Source of the DNA: Methylocella tundrae
GTDB lineage: Bacteria; Pseudomonadota; Alphaproteobacteria; Rhizobiales; Beijerinckiaceae
DNA length: 64,000 nt
Assembly: GCF_038024855.1 (NCBI RefSeq)
Contig: NZ_CP139089.1
Coordinates: 1-64,000, forward strand
Direction: 5' to 3'
The notes under the pieces were generated by a model that saw only the letters and a program-made list of their open reading frames with translations, did not search any database and had not been told where the DNA came from. Below are positions 55,422 through 62,584 of the stretch, one piece after another. Position 1 is the first letter of the stretch, and the number at the start of each line of letters is the position of its first letter. A program made the translations under genes and the position numbers.

Positions 55422-55721
55422 ATGTCGGAATCGCTTGGCGTAACGCTGACGGAGGATCAGCTTCTCTTGATCGCGAAAGCTCTGGGCGACCGGCGCCGGT
55501 ACGAAATCCTGAAACATCTTGGCGAGCGGCATGATGCGCTCTCCTGCGTCGCTGTGCGCGATTGCACCGGCATTAACCCGGCGACGCTGTCCCATCATAT
55601 GAAAGAACTCGAAACGGCGGGGCTGGTGGAGGTGATGCGGGAGGGCAAATTCGCCAGCTACGTTCTGCGGCGGGATGTACTCGAGGCGTTCCACCGGCGG
55701 TTGAGGGAGGATCTCGCCTGA
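55422..55721 (+). CDS. ArsR-family transcriptional regulator
   Basis: This 99-residue winged-helix protein has the ArsR/HTH_5 layout: KALGDRRRYEILKHLGERHD, then the recognition region GINPATLSHHMKELETAGLV and a wing (REGKFASYVLRRDV). Two cysteines, Cys42 and Cys48 (SCVAVRDC), lie where metal- or redox-sensing members carry theirs. A GGGGAGAGG site precedes the ATG. It probably controls the SDR gene 146 bases upstream. Confidence 0.88.
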   Translation: MSESLGVTLTEDQLLLIAKALGDRRRYEILKHLGERHDALSCVAVRDCTGINPATLSHHMKELETAGLVEVMREGKFASYVLRRDVLEAFHRRLREDLA

Positions 55722-55838
55722 GAGAACGCCGGCGGATCGCTGTGGAAGACAGCGCGGCGGGACGTTAAAGCGTAGTGCGGCCTTTCCGGCTGGTCCATGA
55801 GAGCCCGAGTGAGCCAGTCGCCGGCCGGAGGGGCTCTG

Positions 55839-56108
55839 TTACGGCGATCCCCGCCTGAGCCAGGTCACGGAGGCGAAAGCGCCGAGCCAGGATCCGAGAG
55901 CGGCGAAGAGAACATAGGCTGGATTCTGCGTGTAGCTGATCACTGCGAAGGCGGAGAGAAGATACCAGATGCCGCTCCAGTTCGCCGCCCAAAGCCGGCG
56001 TCTGGCGGCGACCGCCGCGGTGAAAAGGACATAGGCCGCGTCGGTCACCGCCGTGCATGCGAGGACCCCTGCGGCGACCAATGGATCAATGGCGATCGTC
56101 AAAGTCAT
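55839..56108 (-). CDS. Small membrane protein of unknown function
   Basis: This 89-residue protein has three hydrophobic segments (about 5-32, 42-60 and 62-82) and few charges apart from AARRRLW between the first and second. I recognise it as a type of small conserved protein with no assigned function. The coding pattern is good, and no other frame over this stretch is plausible. Confidence 0.6.
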   Translation of the reverse strand: MTLTIAIDPLVAAGVLACTAVTDAAYVLFTAAVAARRRLWAANWSGIWYLLSAFAVISYTQNPAYVLFAALGSWLGAFASVTWLRRGSP

Positions 56109-56310
56109 CTCCCCAATTCAGCCTTGCGCAGCCTAAACGAAGCTCCGCCGGGGGCGCAGAGTTTTTCGCAACGGAACACCGTTCGGCAGAGAAACGCGGA
56201 TCCGGTCTCGCAGGGAATGATGCTTCGGCGAGACGCGCTTGCATGAGCCGGTTTCGCCTTCAATCAGAGTCCCGTTCCCGCTGGTTCGCTGGGCTGCGCG
56301 CCAGCAAGTA

Positions 56311-56862
56311 TCAGTCATAGCAGATGATCTCCCGCTCGCCGCGAAAGATGGAAGGCGGCCGATTCAAAAGGCCTTTGCGGCGTCGCCGACGCCTTCGTCG
56401 TCTCTGCGCCGTCGTGGGGGGAGAAACGGTCGGAATGATCATCGACGGATCGGCTGGCGTTTGCATCGCAGGTCGCGCCGCAATGAGCCTCGCCAACGAG
56501 CGCGCGGGAGGCGCGGTCAACGCCGGCACAGCGAAAAAAGCGGCCCAGTAGCGCTGCGCGTTCGCCAAGCTCGAGCGACCACGCGCTTCCTGCAAAATGA
56601 CGCAGAGTTCGGGATCCTGATGCGCGAGGCTGACGCGATAGAGCGGCCGGTCCCGCCTTTGGCCGCGCGCGATCGCGACGCCGAAATAATTCACCACCGG
56701 AACGCTGAGATGCATTTTCATGCCTCGAAGACGTCGCCGGATGGTGACGCAGCGCGGGCTGATGAGGACCGTCCGACATCCGCCATCGGCGCGTGGATCT
56801 GGTCCAACGCGTGCTATGATCTCCGTCTTGGCCTCCCTATCGAACCGCGGATGTCGCATCAT
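56311..56862 (-). CDS. DUF6101-like conserved hypothetical protein
   Basis: This 183-residue protein has the pattern of the DUF6101 family: CRTVLISPRCVTIRRRLRG, MKMHLSVPVVNYFGVAIARG and YRVSLAHQDPELCVILQEA. It has an odd tail with a run of about nine arginines encoded by mixed codons, then GLLNRPPS. No signal peptide or membrane segment is visible. Its function is unknown. The family call is from memory and moderately sure. Confidence 0.6.
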   Translation of the reverse strand: MMRHPRFDREAKTEIIARVGPDPRADGGCRTVLISPRCVTIRRRLRGMKMHLSVPVVNYFGVAIARGQRRDRPLYRVSLAHQDPELCVILQEARGRSSLANAQRYWAAFFAVPALTAPPARSLARLIAARPAMQTPADPSMIIPTVSPPTTAQRRRRRRRRRKGLLNRPPSIFRGEREIICYD

Positions 56863-57164
56863 TCGCCTGTGTCGGGCATATGTGAGGGAGCGAAGAATCG
56901 GCGAGGGGAAAGCTCGATCTTGCTAAATTTTCTCGTCAACAGACTGTGAAATCACTCTTGTTGAACGGATTTTTCGCCGACGGCCTGCTGACCTTGATCT
57001 TGGGCGCGCCACCTTGCCCGAGGCTGGCTTCAACCGGCGCGCCGACCGCGGCCCGATCGCGCGACTTTGGGCGCCGCGTTGGCCGGCGTCCTGGAGAAAA
57101 GCTTGTGTCACGCAGTGCGGCAGGTTAAGCCAAATTCAGTTTTTTCTCGTGCTCAGAAAAAGTC
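56863..57164. other. Gap between the DUF6101-like gene and cysQ, nothing recognised
   Basis: These 302 bases lie between divergent genes. Several short frames cross it, but none has family features, a good ribosome site or conserved-looking composition. It presumably holds the promoters of both flanking genes. Confidence 0.4.
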
Positions 57165-57986
57165 TTGGCGTCACTCTCTCATGCGGACGGTCTCGTTGCT
57201 TCCTTTGAGGAAGCCACTCGACACGCGGGCGAGCTCGCGCTCGCCTTTTTCCGCCATGGCGAGAAGACCAGCGCGATGGTCTCGCACAAGGCCGGCGGAT
57301 CGCCGGTCACCGAAGCTGATCATCTCGTCGATCGATTTTTGAAGCGGCGATTCGAGGAGTTGCTGCCGGAAGCTGGCTGGCTGTCCGAGGAGACGGAGGA
57401 TTCGGCGGAGCGCCTGACGAAAAAGCTCGTGCTCGTCGTCGATCCGATCGACGGAACGCGCGCCTTTGCGCTTGGCGAACCCACCTGGGCGATCGCCGTG
57501 GCGTTGGTGCGCGATGGCCGGCCCCTGATCGGCATTGTTCACGCGCCGGCGCTCCAGCAGACCTATGTCGCCGTAAAGGACGGCGGGTCCCGGCTCAATG
57601 GCGTTCCGATCGAAGTCTCGGGCATCGCGACGCTCGACGCCAGCGCCCGCGTCGGCGCGCCTTTGTTCCTCGCAGAGGAATTGCGTCAGGCCGGACTGAC
57701 GTTCACCTTGCAGCCGCGGGTCCCCTCGCTGGCGATGCGCATCGCTTATGTCGCTTCGGGCGCCCTCGACGCGGGCTTCGCGTCGGAAAACTCCAATGAT
57801 TGGGATATCGCGGCGGCCGATCTCATTCTTGAGGAAGCAGGCGGACGTTTGGCCGGTCTCGATGGCGTTGAGCTCGTCTATAACCGCGAGGAGACGCGCC
57901 ACGGGCTGCTCACCGCCGCGCCGCGCCAGCTTCAATCGCAAATCAATCTTGCGATGCGGCGGGCCCGAGGCTGCGCTCCGGGATGA
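57165..57986 (+). CDS. cysQ: Inositol monophosphatase-family phosphatase, CysQ-like
   Basis: This 273-residue protein has the metal-binding motifs of the family: VTEADHLVDRFL, WLSEETEDS, VVDPIDGTRAFALGEPTW and NSNDWDIAAADLILEEAGG. In Rhizobiales a CysQ (3'(2'),5'-bisphosphate nucleotidase) gene sits before DUF4170 and the Kdo-transferase gene, as here, which favours CysQ over other family members. The start is a TTG at 57165 with only a weak ribosome site, and the next ATG would lose part of the fold. Confidence 0.85.
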   Translation: MASLSHADGLVASFEEATRHAGELALAFFRHGEKTSAMVSHKAGGSPVTEADHLVDRFLKRRFEELLPEAGWLSEETEDSAERLTKKLVLVVDPIDGTRAFALGEPTWAIAVALVRDGRPLIGIVHAPALQQTYVAVKDGGSRLNGVPIEVSGIATLDASARVGAPLFLAEELRQAGLTFTLQPRVPSLAMRIAYVASGALDAGFASENSNDWDIAAADLILEEAGGRLAGLDGVELVYNREETRHGLLTAAPRQLQSQINLAMRRARGCAPG

Positions 57987-58076
57987 GCCGTCAAACCATC
58001 GTCGCTGGCGTAAATTATGCTTGCGGCGCAGGCTGAGGAAACCACCCTTTGACCCTAGAAACCGCTGGATGATGTC

Positions 58077-58346
58077 ATGAAACGCGCCCCCGCTCCCCAG
58101 AAGAAACAGCTCCTTCACTTTGTGTTCGGCGGCGAACTCAAGGAACTGGATCAAACCGAATTCAAAAATCTCGACCAGATCGAAATTGTCGGCCTTTTTC
58201 CCGATCACGCCTCCGCAGTGGCGGCGTGGCGCGCCAAGGCGCAGGCGACCGTCGATAATGCGCAGATGCGCTATTTCGTGGCGCACCTTCACCGCCTGCT
58301 CGATCCCGAGGAGCATGAGGAAGAAGGCGAAGACCACGAACATTAG
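58077..58346 (+). CDS. DUF4170 protein
   Basis: This 89-residue protein matches the small DUF4170 family: HFVFGGELKELDQTEFKNLD, then IVGLFPDHASAVAAWRAKAQ and ATVDNAQMRYFVAHLHRLLD. It ends in an acidic His-rich tail. Its function is unknown. In Rhizobiales it usually lies between cysQ and lipid A genes, as it does here. Confidence 0.85.
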   Translation: MKRAPAPQKKQLLHFVFGGELKELDQTEFKNLDQIEIVGLFPDHASAVAAWRAKAQATVDNAQMRYFVAHLHRLLDPEEHEEEGEDHEH

Positions 58347-58664
58347 AACATTTTCAGCAGAAGCGGACACCGGTCTTGCGTCCGAAAATCCTCTAACCGC
58401 TTGAATGAGAGCGGTTTCGAAATGGTTGAGTGATTCCGCTCGACCTGAAACAGCTCTGGAATGATCCGCAGGCTCCGGACATCCGTCGATAGCTGGCGCG
58501 AAAGAAGGGCGATAGAGCGGAGCTGAGGCTTCGGGCGGAAGGCGGCGCAGATTTAGGAGAGCCGCGCAGAATAACGCTGTTTGATGCGGGCGTGGCTCGA
58601 TTGAACGCTATAAGATGGATCGGCGCCGCATGACGCGTCGTTTCAACCGATCCCGAAGGGCACT
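58346..58664. other. Gap with a degenerate repeat before the Kdo-transferase-like gene
   Basis: The first 48 bases (58346-58393) are a degenerate copy of the family A repeat: GAACATTTTCAGCAGAAGCG, GACACCGGTCTTGCGTCC and GAAAATCCTC. The remaining 270 bases have no ORF I can support. In many relatives an acyltransferase gene lies here; it is absent. Confidence 0.5.
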
Positions 58665-59966
58665 ATGCTGCTTTCCCTCTACCGGGCCTGCAGCGCCGCT
58701 CTCGCCCCGCTGGCGCCGCCGTTTTTACTGTGGCGCGCCAGAATGCGGCGCGCGCGGCTTCGTCCGGAAGACCGCTTGCGCAGTCAGGAGCGGCTCGCAA
58801 AGCCCTCCCTTCCGCGGCCGCATGGCCGCCTTGCCTGGCTTCACGGCGCGGCCGCCGCCGATATCGCGCCTCTGATCCCCCTGATCGAGAGATTGGGCGC
58901 CGCCGGCTTCGCTGTCCTCGTGACGACGCGGGACGATGGTTCGACGCCGATCCGGCTGCCGCCGACGGCGCTGCATCAATGCGCCCCGCTCGATGCGCCG
59001 CGATTCGTGAAGCCCTTCCTCGCCTACTGGCGCCCGGACGTCGCGCTCTTCGCCGCCTCCGAATTCTGGCCGAACTTCATCAGCGAAAGCCGGAAGCGCG
59101 GCCTCCCTATCGCTCTCATCAACGCCCGGCTGTCGGCGCGCGCCTTCCTGTTCTGGCGCAAGCTGCCGGGCGTCGCGCGCGACCTTTTTGGCGGCGTCGA
59201 TCTGTGCCTTGCCCGCAGCGAGGCGGATGCGCAGCGCTTTCGATTCTTTGGCGCGTCATGCGCGCAGGCGGCCGGTGATCCGATTTATGATCTTGCGCCG
59301 TCCCCGGCCGATGCGGCGGCGCTGGCGCGTCTTTTGGCCCGCATTGGCGCGCGGCCGGTCTGGGCGGCGTTTCCGGCCGGCGCGCTGGAAGAGGATATCG
59401 TCATCGAGGCGCACCAGAAAATCGCCCGGAACTTTCCGGATCTTCTCACCATCATCGCGCCCCGTCATGCAAAGCGCGGCTTCGATGTTGCGCTGCGCGC
59501 CGGCAGGCTCGGATTGGACGCGCGCGTCGCTACCGCTGCGGACCACGACAGCGGCGCGCTCCCCGCGATCCACATCGTGGGCGCAGGCGACGCGGGATTG
59601 TTCTACCGCGCGACAGGCGTGATTTTTCTTGGCAAATCGCTGCGCGGCGGCGGCGGGATCAATCCGGTGGAAGCGGCAAAGCTTGGCTGCGCCATCCTGC
59701 ACGGGCCGGATGTCGATGATTTCGAGGAGGTCTACGCGGCTGTCGATGGCGCGGGCGGCGGCGCTGTCGTCAATGACGCGCAAGCGCTCGCCAGCGAAGC
59801 GTCGTTGCTGCTGTTCGACGCCGCCGAGTTACGCGCGATGGGCCGCGCGGCCGCTGACGAAGTCGAGCGCCTCAATGGCGCCTCGTGGAGGATCATGCAG
59901 GCGCTTGCGCCCTATCTGGCCCAGATCTTCGTGCGGCCTGAAATCGAAGATGAGGCCGAAAGCTGA
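58665..59966 (+). CDS. waaA: Divergent Kdo transferase (WaaA/KdtA-like)
   Basis: WaaA adds Kdo to lipid A precursor at the inner membrane. This 433-residue protein has the overall GT-B layout: PRFVKPFLAYWRPDVALF, EFWPNFI, INARLSARAFLFWRK, IIAPRHAKRGFD, FLGKSLRGGGGINPVEAAKL. Key positions differ. The family catalytic SVGE motif reads HGAAAAD (Asp66 in place of Glu), the usual GNLKFD reads GDPIYD, and GGHNP reads GGINP. It may be a variant or paralogue. The expected neighbour lpxK is absent. Identity as a family member is safe; activity is not. Confidence 0.75.
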   Translation: MLLSLYRACSAALAPLAPPFLLWRARMRRARLRPEDRLRSQERLAKPSLPRPHGRLAWLHGAAAADIAPLIPLIERLGAAGFAVLVTTRDDGSTPIRLPPTALHQCAPLDAPRFVKPFLAYWRPDVALFAASEFWPNFISESRKRGLPIALINARLSARAFLFWRKLPGVARDLFGGVDLCLARSEADAQRFRFFGASCAQAAGDPIYDLAPSPADAAALARLLARIGARPVWAAFPAGALEEDIVIEAHQKIARNFPDLLTIIAPRHAKRGFDVALRAGRLGLDARVATAADHDSGALPAIHIVGAGDAGLFYRATGVIFLGKSLRGGGGINPVEAAKLGCAILHGPDVDDFEEVYAAVDGAGGGAVVNDAQALASEASLLLFDAAELRAMGRAAADEVERLNGASWRIMQALAPYLAQIFVRPEIEDEAES

Positions 59967-60113
59967 GGCTTCGCCGAGCCACGCGCGTTTTTGCGCAGTA
60001 TAGCGAAGTCAAATTCAATTGATCCGTGAGGGCGCTTCACGATTGAGACAATCAAAAACGCTGCTGCTTGACGGATGTCTTTGCGCAGACGGGCGCGCCT
60101 CAGCTTGAAGGCT

Positions 60114-60335
60114 TTAATCCTGAGATTTTGGCTTCAGTTTTTGCAGTTTCGCTTCCGGGCCGGCGTAAGGCTCCTGCAAATCGACATTCCAGTACCGCAG
60201 GTCTTCGATGCGGATCGCGACGCCCGTCGCGGCGCATCGCACGAAGGCGCCGGGGCGCAAAATGCGGAATTCGCCATCGAGATATTCGATCTCGGCTTCT
60301 CCGGCGGAGATCGGGCGACGTTCGTAGCGGTTCAT
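60114..60335 (-). CDS. DUF2093 protein
   Basis: This 73-residue protein matches DUF2093: EAEIEYLDGEFRILRPGAFV, RCAATGVAIRIEDLRYWNVD, then LQEPYAGPEA. Function is unknown, but its genes commonly follow waaA-lpxK in Rhizobiales. Here it is on the opposite strand to waaA and lpxK is missing. The ATG at 60335 is the second codon of the open frame. Confidence 0.85.
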   Translation of the reverse strand: MNRYERRPISAGEAEIEYLDGEFRILRPGAFVRCAATGVAIRIEDLRYWNVDLQEPYAGPEAKLQKLKPKSQD

Positions 60336-60565
60336 CAATTTCGCGCTCTTTGAGGAGGGGTGGCCATAAGATAACGCAGTTGCGCGCGCTTCGCCACTCT
60401 ATCGATGCGTGCGGCAACCTTTGGCTCGAGAATAGCGCTTCCAATCTGAGGCTGAATCCTTATTTTCAGGCCTCGTTTTTGCCCAAGGCCGCCGCGGCGT
60501 CCCGGCCTCGCCATCGCGGGGCGACGAGGGAGTTGCGGCCGCACGCCGCCACGACAGGAGAGCGC

Positions 60566-61333
60566 ATGCTCGAATTTTACGGAGAAGGCGCACGCCTTGC
60601 CTTCGCCGACGAAAAGCCCACAGGCTTCGATCGCGGCGAACCCATTCTCCTCATTCACGGATTTGCCTCCAACCATGCGGTCAACTGGTTTTTTCCGCAG
60701 TGGGTCAAGACCCTGACGGAGGACGGGAGGCGCGTCATCGCGCTCGACAATCGCGGGCATGGCCGCAGCCAGAAATTCTACGCGCCAGCCGATTATGCCG
60801 TGCCAAAAATGGCCGAGGACTGCCGCCGTCTGCTCGATCATCTCGACATCGAGCGCGCCGATGTGATGGGCTATTCGATGGGCGCCCGCATCGCCGCCTT
60901 TCTCGCCAAAGCCCATCCGGAGCGCACGCGATCCATGATCCTCGGCGGCCTTGGGCACCATCTGATCGACGGCGCCGGTCTGCCGCTCGGCATAGCCGAC
61001 GCCATGGAGGCGCCTTCCATTGATGATTTGATGACGCCGAACCAGCGCCTGTTTCGCAGCTTCGCCGAAGCGACCAAGAGCGATCTCAGGGCCATGGCCG
61101 CCTGCATCCGTGGAGCGCGCCAGCTTCTCAACGAATCCGAAGCGAGACAGATCGGCGTGCCGGTCCTCGTCGCGACGGGCACAGAGGACGAGGTCGCCGG
61201 CGATCCCCATAAGCTCGCGGCGATGTTTCCGGCGGGACAAGCGCTGGACATCGTGGGCCGCGACCACAACCGCGCCGTCGGCGATCCGATTTACAAGAAA
61301 GGCGTGCTGAAATTCCTGGCGCAAAGGCCATAA
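60566..61333 (+). CDS. Alpha/beta hydrolase
   Basis: This 255-residue protein has the alpha/beta hydrolase fold motifs: LLIHGFASN (oxyanion-hole HG), DNRGHGRS, the nucleophile Ser in MGYSMGARIA, and the final His in GRDHNRAVGD. The substrate is unknown. The ATG at 60566 has a good AGGAGAG ribosome site, so the long in-frame extension upstream, which crosses intergenic sequence, is rejected. Confidence 0.88.
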   Translation: MLEFYGEGARLAFADEKPTGFDRGEPILLIHGFASNHAVNWFFPQWVKTLTEDGRRVIALDNRGHGRSQKFYAPADYAVPKMAEDCRRLLDHLDIERADVMGYSMGARIAAFLAKAHPERTRSMILGGLGHHLIDGAGLPLGIADAMEAPSIDDLMTPNQRLFRSFAEATKSDLRAMAACIRGARQLLNESEARQIGVPVLVATGTEDEVAGDPHKLAAMFPAGQALDIVGRDHNRAVGDPIYKKGVLKFLAQRP

Positions 61334-61492
61334 TATTCTTTAGCGCGCCAGGCGGGTGAGCGCCCGGCGCCGGAAGGTGTAAGATTAGCCGCGATAGGAG
61401 AGCTGAGGCGGTGATGAATGCCTCCGGCGCAGTTGCGGGGGCGGCGTTTTTCTGGCAAAGCCACGCCCTCCCAACCGGCTCAGGAGGATCCC

Positions 61493-61888
61493 TTGGACAA
61501 GACAGAATTGCGAAAATTGCAAGGGTTTCTGCAGGAGGCCTTCGGCAATGAAGGCATCAAGGTGACGCAGGGCAAACGCAATCCGGAAGACGCCGACGTG
61601 CATTTCGGACAGCGGCAGATCGGCACCATCTCCGTTGATGACGAGGACGGCGACCGATCCTTCGCCTTCGAGATGGCGATCCCGGTGGAGCGGCCGGTGC
61701 TGCAGGACTATCTCAGGCGTCTGTTCGAAACCGACAAGCTGAAGATCGTCGCCCGCGCCAAAAAGACCGATTCGGTCGAACTCAATCACGGCGATGATTT
61801 CCTTGGCATCATCTCGGCCGATGATCCCAAGGGCAAAAGCTTCACGCTCCAGATGGCGATTCTTGATTTTGACCTCGAGGCGTTTTGA
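61493..61888 (+). CDS. Tandem DUF3126 protein
   Basis: This 131-residue protein consists of two related halves. The second (about 68-131: KLKIVARAKKTDSVELNHGD, DFLGIISADDPKGKSFTLQM, AILDFDLE) matches the usual single DUF3126 protein. The first (about 1-67: LRKLQGFLQEAFGNEGIKVT, QIGTISVDDEDGDRSFAFEM, AIPVE) follows the same pattern. The start is a TTG at 61493 set five bases after a perfect AGGAGG. Function is unknown. Confidence 0.8.
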   Translation: MDKTELRKLQGFLQEAFGNEGIKVTQGKRNPEDADVHFGQRQIGTISVDDEDGDRSFAFEMAIPVERPVLQDYLRRLFETDKLKIVARAKKTDSVELNHGDDFLGIISADDPKGKSFTLQMAILDFDLEAF

Positions 61889-61927
61889 GGCCAGCTTAAG
61901 GTTAAAGCGCTCCTGGAGTTTGATCAT

Positions 61928-62455
61928 ATGCCGCTTTACGCGCTCGATGGAATTGCGCCCGACCTGCCGCCGGAGGGAAGTTTCTGGATCGCCCCCGATG
62001 CGCAGGTGATTGGCAAGGTTCGGCTTGGCGCCGACGCCTCGGTGTGGTTCGGGGTCGTTCTGCGCGGCGATAATGAAGAAATCTTCGTTGGACCCGGCTC
62101 CAACATCCAGGACAATAGCGTCCTGCACACCGACCCCGGCTATCCTGTGTCGATCGGCGAAAACTGCACGATCGGCCATCGCGCCATCCTGCACGGCTGC
62201 ACGATTGGCGACAACAGCCTGATCGGCATGGGAGCGACGCTCCTCAATGGCGCCAAGATTGGCCGCAATTGCCTCGTTGGAGCAAACGCCCTCGTCACAG
62301 AGGGCAAGTCATTTCCGGATAATTCGCTGATCGTGGGCAGCCCCGCCAAGCTGTTTCGGGAACTCGACGAGATCGACGCCGCCCGGCTGCGCGAAAGCGC
62401 GGCGCGTTACGTCGCCAATTGGCGGCGGTACGCCAAAGGACTGGCGCCTCTGTAG
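61928..62455 (+). CDS. Gamma-class carbonic anhydrase-like hexapeptide-repeat protein
   Basis: This 175-residue left-handed beta-helix protein has hexapeptide repeats and the gamma carbonic anhydrase pattern: [24 protein letters not shown] and [20 protein letters not shown], which supplies the metal-binding histidines (His in LHTD, GHRA, LHGC). Many such proteins are uncharacterised homologues, so enzymatic activity is likely but not proven. The C terminus is helical ([19 protein letters not shown]). Confidence 0.9.
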   Translation: MPLYALDGIAPDLPPEGSFWIAPDAQVIGKVRLGADASVWFGVVLRGDNEEIFVGPGSNIQDNSVLHTDPGYPVSIGENCTIGHRAILHGCTIGDNSLIGMGATLLNGAKIGRNCLVGANALVTEGKSFPDNSLIVGSPAKLFRELDEIDAARLRESAARYVANWRRYAKGLAPL

Positions 62456-62584
62456 AGCCGCGATCCGCATCCTATGCCAGGCGCAAAGCTCGCGCCTGAA
62501 ATCCGGGAACGTCACTCCGCCTGAGGCGTTCTTCGCGACCGAATGATCCGCCACAATTTGGCGCGGACATCCGTTTATGGATTG

